64,000 bases of DNA from Actinobacillus delphinicola (GTDB lineage: Bacteria; Pseudomonadota; Gammaproteobacteria; Enterobacterales; Pasteurellaceae): assembly GCF_900638385.1 (NCBI RefSeq), contig NZ_LR134510.1, positions 558,001 through 622,000 of the forward strand, in the 5' to 3' direction. The position numbers were made by a program, and so were the translations under genes. Of this stretch, positions 49,171-58,504 are shown piece by piece. Within the stretch, counting starts at the first letter, position 1, and the number at the start of each line of letters is the position of its first letter. The notes beneath the pieces were generated by a model. It was not told the origin of the DNA. It worked only from the letters and a program-made list of their open reading frames with translations, and did not search any database.

Positions 49171-49216
49171 TCACGCCCCGATTTTCGTAAAAATTTTTTA
49201 GAAAATCGGGGCGTGA
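49171..49216. repeat. Dispersed ACGCC repeat, inverted pair forming a 16-bp hairpin
   Basis: TCACGCCCCGATTTTC (49171-49186) and its exact complement GAAAATCGGGGCGTGA (49201-49216), loop 14 nt. It separates two convergent genes and likely works as a terminator for both. Confidence 0.88.
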
Positions 49217-49222
49217 TAGCAT

Positions 49223-49963
49223 TTAACGAATACGATTTTGCATAAATGCTTTTACATATGGCGTAGCAGGATGCTCCTTAAGCGATTGGAAATCCCCTTG
49301 TTGCTCAATTCTCCCTGCTTTCATCAAAATCACACTATCGCTTAAATATTCCGTTTCATCTAAATCATGCGTGACAAATACAACATTTTTCTGCCATTTG
49401 TTCTGCAACTGTAATAAAAGATCTTGCAAACTACGACGATTAATTGGATCAAGCGCTGAAAACGGTTCATCCATTAATAAAATCGGAGTGTCGCATGCAA
49501 AAGCTCGAGCAATCCCCACGCGTTGTTGCTGTCCACCAGAGAGCTCTGCTGGTAAACGTAAGCCGTAATCGCTTAATCCCACTTCATCTAACCAGTGATG
49601 AGCTTTTTCCAATCGAATATTTTTCTTCTCTCCCATCACTTGTAAACCGTAGGCAATATTTTCTAAAACGTTTAGATGGGGGAAAAGCGCAAAATGCTGG
49701 AACACCATACTTACCTGAGTTTGCCTAAAATATTGCAACGCCTGCTTATCCAACAAAGCGATATTTTGCTCATTTACCCAGACCTCACCAGAGGTCGGTT
49801 CTAGTAAGCGATTGATATGTCGCAATAACGTAGATTTTCCCGAGCCTGATAAGCCCATAATGCAATTAATTTGATGAGCAGGTAAGGTAAAACTAATATG
49901 ATCTAATGCAACTGTTTTACCAAAAATTTTAGTAACATCTTTAAATTCAATTTGTTGCATCAT
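49223..49963 (-). CDS. ABC transporter ATP-binding protein, ProV/OpuAA type
   Basis: ATPase of a glycine betaine/choline-type importer. Walker A GLSGSGKST, signature LSGGQQQRVGIARAF, Walker B ILLMDEPFSALDP and the switch His in VTHDLDE are intact. At 246 aa it is much shorter than ProV (400) because it lacks the C-terminal CBS domains used for osmotic sensing in OpuA. The start overlaps the end of the fused binding protein-permease gene by 17 nt, so they are one operon. Substrate not certain. Confidence 0.9.
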   Translation of the reverse strand: MMQQIEFKDVTKIFGKTVALDHISFTLPAHQINCIMGLSGSGKSTLLRHINRLLEPTSGEVWVNEQNIALLDKQALQYFRQTQVSMVFQHFALFPHLNVLENIAYGLQVMGEKKNIRLEKAHHWLDEVGLSDYGLRLPAELSGGQQQRVGIARAFACDTPILLMDEPFSALDPINRRSLQDLLLQLQNKWQKNVVFVTHDLDETEYLSDSVILMKAGRIEQQGDFQSLKEHPATPYVKAFMQNRIR

Positions 49964-51836
49964 CCATCTCCATATGTTGTTCTTCTCTATTTAATAGCGG
50001 GGCATATTGTCCACCGTACCCTTGAGTAATACGATCAACAATAATCGCCAGAATCACAATAGCACCGCCAGCTTGTAAGCCTAACCCTACATTGAGCGTT
50101 TGAATTGCTTGTAAGATAATTTGTCCAAGCCCCGATGCACCAATCATTGAGGCAACTACTACCATTGACAAAGACATCATTACTGTCTGATTTAAACCTG
50201 CCATAATTTGAGGTCTAGCAGTAGGTAAAATAACCCACTTTAACATTTGCCAAGAAGAACTTCCGAAAGCCTGTCCAGCCTCTATCAGTTCTTTAGGAAT
50301 ATCTCTAATCCCTAAAACAGTAAGGCGGATAAGAGGTACGATGGCATAAACAAGACACGCAAAAATTGCAGGGACCTCTCCCAGACCAAAAAGCATCAAT
50401 ACGGGAATGAGATATACAAAACTTGGCATTGTTTGTGCGACATCTAAAAGAGGCAATATCATGCGATAAAGTTTCGGTGTACGTGCAAATAAAATCCCTA
50501 ATGGAATACCGATAAGCACCGTCAATCCAATAGATACAAACATTAAGGCAATGGTTTGCATTGAAGATTGCCATAAACCAAAACCACCAATTAAATATAA
50601 GCCTACACCAGAAAATAAAGCAAAAATAATACGTTTTGTACTATGCCACCCTAATATCATGGTAAATAAGATAATTAACCATGCTGGAATTTCTAACAAT
50701 GTGTGGCTGACAGGATTTAGTATATCTTGCTGTAGGAAAAGACTTAATTTTCGGAAAATACTGCCATAACGTTTTACAACATCTTGTAATCCTTGATTAA
50801 AATCACTTTGCAATGACCACTGTGGAAAGAAATGCTCTGTGACCTTTGGTGTTGTATCAAGTTGCTGCTCAATACGATAAGCAACATCTTCAGGCACCCA
50901 TTTTTTCCATTGGCTCGGGTATTTTTTTAAGAATAAAACCGCTTGTTCTTCACCACTACGATGATATTTCGTCATTTCATAAATTTGCTGATTCATCTCA
51001 TGCAAATTGAATTGAACTTTACTCATTAACGCCAGCAAATTCGGATAATTTTTTGCAAATTGGGTCGAAACCCCTACCGTTAATTGCGAAACAGGAAAAT
51101 CAGAAATACAAGTACTTTTACTGTTAGGATCAAGCATTTCCTGCCAGCATTTGGCATCATATGGTGGAAATTTTAAGGGGTAAACCTCATAATTCGCCAT
51201 TAAGCCAGATGGTTGCCAATAATAAAAAAGAATTGGTTTTTTCTGTGCATAATAAGAGGCAATCTCACTATCCATCGCCGCCCCCGTACCAGGGTGTTGA
51301 TTAGTAAATAATTTGTCTAGGTGAAAATTCTTGAGGAGATGACTATTAAAAATTTCGCACGTCCACCCCGTTGGGCAATTTAAAAAACGCCCTTTCTGTG
51401 GATTTTGAGGATCTGGAAAATCCTTAGCAAATTTCGCTAGATCTTGTACGGTCTTTAATTGCGGATACTGTTCATGTATATACATCGGAATATACCATCC
51501 TTGTACAGTACCGCCTTTTAAAGTGTTACCAATTAACTCCACTTTTCCTTCGGCTATGCCTTTAGCAAGAACAGGCGATCGTCCCATCCATACTTCACCA
51601 ATGACCTGAATATCATTTTGAATTAAACCTGTTTCCAATGCCACATCTGCGCCAGAAACTAACGCTGTCGGATAACCATAACCCTTTTCAATTAATTGCC
51701 GTAATACAGCTGTCGTAAACTGCCCACTTTCCCAAGTAAGATTAGCAAATTTAATTGTAGAATTTTGCGCTGCAATTATCTGAGAACTGAAGCAAAAACA
51801 TAAAGCATAAAAAATAATAGTATATATTCTGTTCAT
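49947..51836 (-). CDS. Fused substrate-binding protein and permease of a betaine-type ABC importer
   Basis: 629-aa fusion. A signal peptide (residues 1-23, ending IIAAQ) leads into an OpuAC/ProX-type binding domain (about 25-320; WQPSG, GTGAAMDSEI), a linker, and a ProW-type permease (about 380-620, five to six helices) with the EAA-type loop ELIEAGQAFGSSSWQMLKWVILP. The binding domain would face the periplasm from the N-terminus. The ATPase gene follows. Choline, carnitine, betaine or a related cation is likely; the sequence does not decide. Confidence 0.88.
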   Translation of the reverse strand: MNRIYTIIFYALCFCFSSQIIAAQNSTIKFANLTWESGQFTTAVLRQLIEKGYGYPTALVSGADVALETGLIQNDIQVIGEVWMGRSPVLAKGIAEGKVELIGNTLKGGTVQGWYIPMYIHEQYPQLKTVQDLAKFAKDFPDPQNPQKGRFLNCPTGWTCEIFNSHLLKNFHLDKLFTNQHPGTGAAMDSEIASYYAQKKPILFYYWQPSGLMANYEVYPLKFPPYDAKCWQEMLDPNSKSTCISDFPVSQLTVGVSTQFAKNYPNLLALMSKVQFNLHEMNQQIYEMTKYHRSGEEQAVLFLKKYPSQWKKWVPEDVAYRIEQQLDTTPKVTEHFFPQWSLQSDFNQGLQDVVKRYGSIFRKLSLFLQQDILNPVSHTLLEIPAWLIILFTMILGWHSTKRIIFALFSGVGLYLIGGFGLWQSSMQTIALMFVSIGLTVLIGIPLGILFARTPKLYRMILPLLDVAQTMPSFVYLIPVLMLFGLGEVPAIFACLVYAIVPLIRLTVLGIRDIPKELIEAGQAFGSSSWQMLKWVILPTARPQIMAGLNQTVMMSLSMVVVASMIGASGLGQIILQAIQTLNVGLGLQAGGAIVILAIIVDRITQGYGGQYAPLLNREEQHMEMDDATN

Positions 51837-52107
51837 TTATTCATTCTTCCAATAAAGAAGTACTCACTATACCCTGAAATATTCTTTTTTTTATCTATCG
51901 TTGCAAAAAGTAAGGCGAAATAACCGCCCATCTATACTTTAACCTTTTTAAAATTGATAACAATATTTTAGTATTTATTTGTGTATTTTTTAACGAAAAT
52001 TTGATATTTACATAACTATTTTTAAGTGTAGAATTTGTACTGATGGGTATTATAAATACTTAATCTACTTTTGATTTATAACGACATTAATCCTTATAGG
52101 GGGTCAT

Positions 52108-54957
52108 ATGCCTTACGATCTTTCTAGACGTCATTTCATTAAACAGGGTGTCCTTGCAGGTATTACGTTATATACCATTCCTGTATTGGCTCGCTTTAAG
52201 TTAAATCTAAATGGTTCAAATTCTCTTATTTCACCAGAACTCGCAGAAAGTTGGCAAAACGACGGACATGTTAATCATCGTGTCGATGCAGTTGCCAAAG
52301 TAACAGGTGAAAAAATTTACGGACGAGATCTTCGTGCTATTGATATCGATGGTTGGCCAAATGAACAATATTGGGCCTATTATATTCGTGTTGATCGTGC
52401 GGATCGTATTTTTGAAGGAATTAATTTAGATTTTCTTCCCGATAATATTAAACCAATCAAAGTTATCACCGCAGAAACATTAAAAGCAGATAATGTACAC
52501 CTCCCTTCATTTTATGGTGTAGATATGCTTGTTTCTAAAGGACGAGTTCCTGATTATATTGGTCAAACTGTCGCTTTATTAATTTTTGACACTTTCCCTA
52601 AATTCGATCGTGCTAAAAACATGATTCAATTTAATAAAAATGTGATCAAACTTGGTGAAACAGCACCGCTTTGGGCGGATAGCCAAAATCCATGGGGAAC
52701 ATGGCGTATTACCCGTGTAGAAGGTAATCCACAAGGTGTGCTTCCAGATAAATATAGTGCCTTAAAAGACGGAGTGAATTTTCCGCCTTATGTAAATCAT
52801 AAACCAGTATGGCCTGCTCCAAATGCTACAGGTACGCCTATTGAACAACAAATGGCAATTGCCGCTGAAATTGCTGAAGATTTCAAAAATCCTGATTACT
52901 TTGTTTTAGATCGTCATTACCAAACCCAATTCATCGATCCAATGTTTATGGAACCTGAATGCTTCAATGGTTGGTATGATGCAAAAACCCAAACGATGCA
53001 TGCTATTCCAACCTCGCAATCGCCTGCTAATATTCACAAAAATGCAAGCGAAATGTTAGCCACTGGCCCACTTGCTGGTAAAATTAAAAACCTTGTCATT
53101 CATTCACCTTACATCGGTGGGGGATTTGGAGGTAAAGATCACTCTATCCTTCCATATTATGGATTGTTAGCTGCCATGTACTGCGATAAACCTGTTCGTA
53201 TGGCGAATGATCGTTTCCAACAATTCCAATCAGGAATGAAACGTCATCCATTTGATATGCATAATCAACTTGCTGTTGATAAAAAAACAGGCTTATTCAA
53301 AGGGTTAATCAGTACTATGGAATTAGATGGTGGTGGTCGCGCAAACTTCAGTTCAGCTGTTGCTTCTGTTGGGGCGAGTGCGATTCAATCTATCTATTAT
53401 TTGCCTAAAAATGACTTAATGGCAAATGCTTACGTTTCCGATAATGTCACCTCTGGTTCAATGCGCGGTTTCGGTACTTTGCAAAGTATGTCTGCCATGG
53501 AAATGATGGTTAATGAAGTTGCCCAAATTCTTAATATGGATCCAATTGAGATCCGCAAGAAAAATGCGATCAAGGTCGGACAAGCAAATACTCAAGGGGC
53601 GATCCCATCTAGTACTGAACACTATCAAGAAATCCTTGATCAAGTTCAACACCATGAAATTTGGACAGATCGTTTCAAACGTAAAAAAGAGTTTGAAGCC
53701 AAAAATCCAAATAAAAAATTCGCAACTGGCTTTGCTATCTGTACTAAAGACTACGGTACTGGTAATGACTCCCCTGCTACGTACATTGAACTAGATGAAA
53801 AAGGCAATATCGTAATGGGTGTCGCCGCTGTTGAGATTGGTACGGGTTCTCAAACTTCTCAAGGCGCAGTTATTGCACCATTCTTTGGACGTGCTGCTGA
53901 CACAGTTAATCTTGCCGGTGTAAATGTTTGGGATCCGCTAAAATTAGTCGAAACTCAATCTTCATTTACTATGTCTGAAGCTTACCAAACTAAGATGGCA
54001 CAAGATCCTCGCTGGACACCAACTATCGAAATGGCTTCTTCAGCTTCAAATTCTGCTTACTTCCAAAGTAAAGCGACTGAAAATGCCGCTCAGATCATTT
54101 TTAATTATGGTCTATGGCCTGCCGCCAAAGCAATTTGGGCAAAACTCTATTATTCCGATGGTACTAAGTACGCTGATATTGATTTTGGCTCACCAGAAAA
54201 TGCTACTTGGGTAGATGGTAAACTAACGGCAAAAGGCTTCATTCCTCTTGATTTACCGACCCTTGCCGAATATGCCCACCAGCACGGTTTTGTAACATCT
54301 GCAATGGTTCATTCTTTCAACCGCTGGGCTTGGGTTGAAGCCGATTTTACCATTGATGGCGAAACCAAACGTTATCAAATTGATGCTTTAGCAATTAAAT
54401 ATGGTAAAGGCGCAAGCGCTGATAAAAAAGCCTTAATGAATGACGATGGCTGGCAACTCCTAGATCGTCAAAATGTACGTTATCCAAGCACCGATCTGAA
54501 TAATGCTATGGTAGTTTATTATGCGCCTTGTGCGACCGTCGTTGATCTTGCTGTTGAACCAGGTTCAGGCACCGTTGAGATCATTCGAACACATACTTGG
54601 TTGGATGCGGGAAAAGTCATTGTGAAAGAACTTGTAGAAGGTCAAATTGAAGGTGGTTTAGTCATGGGTATCGGTTATGCTCTGCATGAATATCTGCCAG
54701 GTGGTACTGAAGGTCCAGGTAATGGTACATGGAACTTAAACCGTTATCATGTTCCTCTTGCGAACCAAGTTGGTGTCTGGAATATGGAACATACTATTCT
54801 CCCACCAACAGGTGATCATGATCAACGTAAAGGTATTGCTGAAGTTGTAATGATTCCAATTGTTCCTGCAATTATGGAAGCCCTTTACCAAATCACAAAT
54901 AAACGTTTCTATCATTTACCTGTAACGCCACAAGATATTAAGGAGACTTTCCTATGA
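52108..54957 (+). CDS. Tat-exported molybdopterin (large) subunit of an aldehyde/isoquinoline oxidoreductase-type dehydrogenase
   Basis: 949-aa catalytic subunit of the xanthine dehydrogenase superfamily. A Tat signal (SRRHFIKQGVLAG) shows export to the periplasm. An aldehyde-oxidase alpha/beta head domain (HRVDAVAKVTGEKIYGRDLR) is followed by the molybdenum domain: GGGFGGKDH, GSMRGFG, EIGTGSQTSQGA, and KGIAEVVMIP near the C-terminus with the likely catalytic Glu. Gene order (large, [2Fe-2S] small, cytochrome c) fits isoquinoline 1-oxidoreductase and acetic-acid-bacteria aldehyde dehydrogenases. The real substrate cannot be read from the sequence. AGGGGGTCAT precedes the ATG. Confidence 0.87.
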   Translation: MPYDLSRRHFIKQGVLAGITLYTIPVLARFKLNLNGSNSLISPELAESWQNDGHVNHRVDAVAKVTGEKIYGRDLRAIDIDGWPNEQYWAYYIRVDRADRIFEGINLDFLPDNIKPIKVITAETLKADNVHLPSFYGVDMLVSKGRVPDYIGQTVALLIFDTFPKFDRAKNMIQFNKNVIKLGETAPLWADSQNPWGTWRITRVEGNPQGVLPDKYSALKDGVNFPPYVNHKPVWPAPNATGTPIEQQMAIAAEIAEDFKNPDYFVLDRHYQTQFIDPMFMEPECFNGWYDAKTQTMHAIPTSQSPANIHKNASEMLATGPLAGKIKNLVIHSPYIGGGFGGKDHSILPYYGLLAAMYCDKPVRMANDRFQQFQSGMKRHPFDMHNQLAVDKKTGLFKGLISTMELDGGGRANFSSAVASVGASAIQSIYYLPKNDLMANAYVSDNVTSGSMRGFGTLQSMSAMEMMVNEVAQILNMDPIEIRKKNAIKVGQANTQGAIPSSTEHYQEILDQVQHHEIWTDRFKRKKEFEAKNPNKKFATGFAICTKDYGTGNDSPATYIELDEKGNIVMGVAAVEIGTGSQTSQGAVIAPFFGRAADTVNLAGVNVWDPLKLVETQSSFTMSEAYQTKMAQDPRWTPTIEMASSASNSAYFQSKATENAAQIIFNYGLWPAAKAIWAKLYYSDGTKYADIDFGSPENATWVDGKLTAKGFIPLDLPTLAEYAHQHGFVTSAMVHSFNRWAWVEADFTIDGETKRYQIDALAIKYGKGASADKKALMNDDGWQLLDRQNVRYPSTDLNNAMVVYYAPCATVVDLAVEPGSGTVEIIRTHTWLDAGKVIVKELVEGQIEGGLVMGIGYALHEYLPGGTEGPGNGTWNLNRYHVPLANQVGVWNMEHTILPPTGDHDQRKGIAEVVMIPIVPAIMEALYQITNKRFYHLPVTPQDIKETFL

Positions 54958-55484
54958 TTACCGTACAAATGACTATTAATAATAAAAAAGTAGGTCCTTT
55001 TGAAGTGGATGAGTCACTAAAAATGATCGACTTCCTGCATGAATATTTAAATCTTACAGGTACAAAATTTGGTTGTGGTATAGGTGTTTGTCATGCATGC
55101 GTAATCATTGTTGATGAACCAGATGGTACATCTCATACCGAACGTACCTGTATTAACGGGGTCGGGGCATTTAATGGTAAGACGTTACGTACTATTGAAG
55201 GTCACGCAAAACGTAATCCAATGGGACAAATTGTTTCGTTAAGCCCAGTCCAACAAACCTTTGTTGATCATTTTTCTTTCCAATGTGGTTGGTGTACATC
55301 TGGCTTTGTCAATGAATCTACTGTTCTCGTAGAAAAATTGAAGAAAAACCCTATCGCTAAAGAAGAAGTTGAACAAGTAATTGAAAACACCTTAAAAACG
55401 CATATTTGTCGCTGTACGGGCTATCGCAAGTATTATGTGGGGCTACGTGATCTTATCCTATCGCAAGGGGGGCTTATCAAATGA
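54954..55484 (+). CDS. [2Fe-2S] small subunit of the molybdenum dehydrogenase
   Basis: 176-aa electron-transfer subunit with two [2Fe-2S] clusters: a plant-type site CGIGVCHAC...C and an alpha-helical site CGWC...CRC (FQCGWCTSGF, HICRCTGYRKY). It has no signal peptide, so it is probably exported folded together with the Tat-tagged large subunit. Start overlaps the large subunit stop (ATGA) and AAGGAG lies upstream. There is no FAD subunit, so electrons should pass to the cytochrome c encoded next. Confidence 0.92.
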   Translation: MITVQMTINNKKVGPFEVDESLKMIDFLHEYLNLTGTKFGCGIGVCHACVIIVDEPDGTSHTERTCINGVGAFNGKTLRTIEGHAKRNPMGQIVSLSPVQQTFVDHFSFQCGWCTSGFVNESTVLVEKLKKNPIAKEEVEQVIENTLKTHICRCTGYRKYYVGLRDLILSQGGLIK

Positions 55485-56716
55485 AAAAATCAGCATTAAC
55501 ACTAATAGCTTTAGGATTAGCAGGTCTATCGCAAACCACCTTTGCGGCAGATAATACAAGTACCGATAATTTAAAACTCATCCAACGAGGCGCTTATTTG
55601 GCAGACTTAGGTGACTGTTCAGGATGTCATACTATCGCTACAGGACAGGTTTATGGCGGTGGTCGAGGATTTAAAACACCACTAGGTACTATTTATTCGA
55701 CTAATATTAGCAGTAGTAAAAAATATGGTATCGGTAATTATACCTATGAGGATTTCGTCAATGCGGTACAAAAAGGGGTAGCACCGATTGGTAACCTCTA
55801 TCCAGCGATGCCATATGTATCCTATTCAAAACTTACCCCTGATGATATGAAGGCTTTATATGCCTATTTCATGCAGACTAAACCTGTCGATCAAAAAAAT
55901 CGTGAAAATGATCTGATCTTCCCAGCAGATATTCGCTTTGGTTTAAAATTCTGGAATATGTTGGAATTTAACGATCAACCATTCAAAAATGATCCTCAGA
56001 AATCTGCAAGTTGGAATCGTGGACACTATCTTGTAGAAGGACTCGGACACTGTGGTGAATGCCATACTCCTCGTAATTTTATTATGGGTAGTGAAAATAA
56101 TAAGGCATTGCAAGGTGCGGTAGTTGATGGCGTTAATGCCCCTGACCTCACTACTAAACGATTAATCAGTGAAGGCTGGAATAAAGATAATCTTACGCAA
56201 TTCCTTAAAGATGGCACATCCCCCAAAGGTACTTCTTTTGATGAAATGTTTATTGTGGAAAAACATAGCCTTACCCATGCTAAACAAGCGGATATTGATG
56301 CTATCGTAACTTATTTACTTGATGGAGATAATCAAGTTAAAGTGGCTAATAATCTTACTGCATTTACAAAAGAAGACATGGCAATGCCAGGTTATGGCAT
56401 CTATATGGCCCATTGTGCGGGTTGTCATGGCAATCATGGTGAAGGTACACCAAATGTTGCGCCTCCCCTTTTCCATAATGCAACTATAAGTAACCCGAAT
56501 ATCTACAATACAGTAGAAGTAGTTATGAATGGCATTCCAGTAGAAACTTATGGACACTTAAAATCTTATTATGCAATGCCTGGCTATAAAGATAGACTTA
56601 ATAGCAAGCAAATAACTGATTTGATTAACTTCTTACATAAATCACTCGCTACATCTACTATGCCTACAGTAGCTGAAAATGATGTACAAACAGTGATTAA
56701 TAAAATTAATCATTAA
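55481..56716 (+). CDS. Triheme c-type cytochrome, electron acceptor of the molybdenum dehydrogenase
   Basis: 411-aa secreted cytochrome with a Sec signal peptide (cleavage near TTFAAD) and three CxxCH heme sites: CSGCH, CGECH and CAGCH. This three-heme layout is typical of cytochrome subunits of membrane alcohol/aldehyde dehydrogenases. Its ATG overlaps the small subunit stop (ATGA). It would pass electrons from the Mo enzyme to quinone or a terminal oxidase (inference). No C-terminal anchor helix is obvious. Confidence 0.9.
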   Translation: MKKSALTLIALGLAGLSQTTFAADNTSTDNLKLIQRGAYLADLGDCSGCHTIATGQVYGGGRGFKTPLGTIYSTNISSSKKYGIGNYTYEDFVNAVQKGVAPIGNLYPAMPYVSYSKLTPDDMKALYAYFMQTKPVDQKNRENDLIFPADIRFGLKFWNMLEFNDQPFKNDPQKSASWNRGHYLVEGLGHCGECHTPRNFIMGSENNKALQGAVVDGVNAPDLTTKRLISEGWNKDNLTQFLKDGTSPKGTSFDEMFIVEKHSLTHAKQADIDAIVTYLLDGDNQVKVANNLTAFTKEDMAMPGYGIYMAHCAGCHGNHGEGTPNVAPPLFHNATISNPNIYNTVEVVMNGIPVETYGHLKSYYAMPGYKDRLNSKQITDLINFLHKSLATSTMPTVAENDVQTVINKINH

Positions 56717-56793
56717 TCATCATTGCCATTAAATTAAGCTCCCTTCATGATACGAGGGAGCTTATTTATGATTATGTTTTAATAGGAGATAAT

Positions 56794-57756
56794 ATGAATG
56801 CATTAGACCAAGATGTTCTCACTAAGGTTTATAAGTGGTTAGAGAGTGGGAAATCGATCTATTTATGCAGTGTTTTATCCACTTATGGTTCCGCACCTCG
56901 TCCCGTTGGTTCACTTTTTGCGACTGATGGAAATATCCGTTTTGGATCAATTTCTGGCGGCTGCGTTGAAGACTCCTTCGTTAAATTAATAAAAGAAGAT
57001 AAACTTACAAATAGTCAACGTACGTTTGATTATGGTTCACATATCGCCACCGAACCAGGAAATTATGAATTACCTTGTGGCGGACATATCCAACTTCTTA
57101 TTGAAAAACTTAACCCTAGTCATCTTACTAATATTCAACATTGGCTTGAATATGCCGATGCCGATCAAGATTTTTCTCGCCTTGTCAATTTAACCACTGG
57201 AGAAAGAGAAATTTTTTCTTCCGTTCCTAAAAACAGAACTGATGATTGGGTAATCCAAAATTATCAACAAAAATATCAACTTCTTCTTATTGGAATAAGT
57301 CAAGTAAGCGAAGAGTTAGCTCGCCTCGCACATAAAGGTAATTTTACGGTGCGCATCTGTGATACTCGTGAAGAATACCGCCAAAGTTGGCACTGGGGGG
57401 TAGAAAAAGGGGGGATTGAAGTCGAATGGCAATCACCTGATGACTTTGTAGAGAAAAATGTAACCCCTAAAACAGCAGTATTAGCACTTGCTCATGACCC
57501 TCGTGTCGATGATTTAGCGATGATGGCTGGCTTAGAGTCAAATGCTTTTTACGTCGGTGCATTAGGATCCTCTCGAACCAATGCAAAACGTTTAGAGCGT
57601 TTAAAACGTATTGGCGAATACGATGATGCTACTCTCGCTCGCTTACATGGTCCAATTGGATTAGATATCGGAAGCCGTACACCTTTTGAAATTGCAATAG
57701 CAATCATGGCTGACTTAATTGCAACTAAAAACACGATTACACTCAAGAGAATTTAG
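56794..57756 (+). CDS. XdhC-family molybdenum cofactor insertion protein
   Basis: XdhC/CoxI-type chaperone (320 aa) that binds, protects and delivers the Mo cofactor for this class of enzymes. The N-terminal XdhC domain has GSISGGCVEDSF with its conserved Cys; the C-terminal Rossmann domain has LALAHDPRVDDLAM and YVGALGSSRT. AGGAGATAAT precedes the ATG. It follows the cytochrome gene after 77 nt and precedes the nucleotidyltransferase. Confidence 0.9.
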   Translation: MNALDQDVLTKVYKWLESGKSIYLCSVLSTYGSAPRPVGSLFATDGNIRFGSISGGCVEDSFVKLIKEDKLTNSQRTFDYGSHIATEPGNYELPCGGHIQLLIEKLNPSHLTNIQHWLEYADADQDFSRLVNLTTGEREIFSSVPKNRTDDWVIQNYQQKYQLLLIGISQVSEELARLAHKGNFTVRICDTREEYRQSWHWGVEKGGIEVEWQSPDDFVEKNVTPKTAVLALAHDPRVDDLAMMAGLESNAFYVGALGSSRTNAKRLERLKRIGEYDDATLARLHGPIGLDIGSRTPFEIAIAIMADLIATKNTITLKRI

Positions 57757-57758
57757 AT

Positions 57759-58328
57759 ATGGAATGTATTATTCTTAGTGCTGGTTTATCAACCCGTATG
57801 AATGACTGGAAGCAAGATCTTCCTTACAAAGGCAAAACGATCCTCGATCATGCGATCCAAAATGCGTTAAATACCTGTCAAAGAATCATTTTGGTCACAG
57901 GATTCCGTCATGACGTTTTACAACAAAAATATGCGGATAATCCCAATATTATTACCGTTTACAATCCTGATTTTCAACAGGGTATGTTTTCATCCATTCA
58001 ATGCGGCGTTGAATACATAAAAGGTGATCATTTTTTCATTACGCATGGCGATATGCCCTGTATAGATCCTTCCGTCTTTGAAACATTGATCCAACATCCT
58101 GTTGAGGAAAATACAATTGTCTTTCCAGGAAATAAAAAAAATACTGGACACCCCGTCTTATTACCTAAGTCGGTTATTCCTTTTATTCGCCTAGCGCCAA
58201 AACGCACGAGCAAAATGAAATCTCTTTTAGAAATGTTTTGTTATCATTACTTAAATCTTCCTGAATCAACAGGTATTTTTCAAGATATTGATACACCGGA
58301 TGATTATTTCAATCTTATAACTCAATAA
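57759..58328 (+). CDS. MocA/MobA-like molybdopterin nucleotidyltransferase
   Basis: 189-aa NTP transferase-like protein. The signature LSAGLSTRMNDWKQDLPYKGKTIL and GDMPCIDP (metal-binding Asp) resemble MocA, the CTP:molybdopterin cytidylyltransferase that makes the MCD cofactor. Starting 2 nt after xdhC, it is best explained as the dedicated cofactor enzyme of the 52108-55484 dehydrogenase. Confidence 0.88.
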   Translation: MECIILSAGLSTRMNDWKQDLPYKGKTILDHAIQNALNTCQRIILVTGFRHDVLQQKYADNPNIITVYNPDFQQGMFSSIQCGVEYIKGDHFFITHGDMPCIDPSVFETLIQHPVEENTIVFPGNKKNTGHPVLLPKSVIPFIRLAPKRTSKMKSLLEMFCYHYLNLPESTGIFQDIDTPDDYFNLITQ

Positions 58329-58422
58329 CACATTATAAAATTATTAAGTAATTCAATATAGTTAGTTAAAATTAATGTTTAATTTTACCTATTGAATATA
58401 TAGGCTATCTTGCTTTTAATTT

Positions 58423-58436
58423 TTGATATAGATCAA
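58423..58436. promoter_or_regulatory. FNR-type operator of the quinol peroxidase
   Basis: TTGATATAGATCAA, an exact FNR consensus palindrome, centred about 41 bp upstream of the start predicted from the TATAAT at 58458-58463: the geometry of a class II activated promoter. Confidence 0.8.
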
Positions 58437-58457
58437 CTTTTAACCTTAGACTCCTTT

Positions 58458-58463
58458 TATAAT
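58458..58463 (+). promoter_or_regulatory. -10 element of the quinol peroxidase promoter
   Basis: TATAAT with transcription start expected near 58470. No -35 hexamer is visible, as expected when FNR contacts polymerase from -41.5. Confidence 0.75.
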
Positions 58464-58504
58464 CAAAACCATATTTTTTGTATAACTTATTTTATGGAGT
58501 CATG

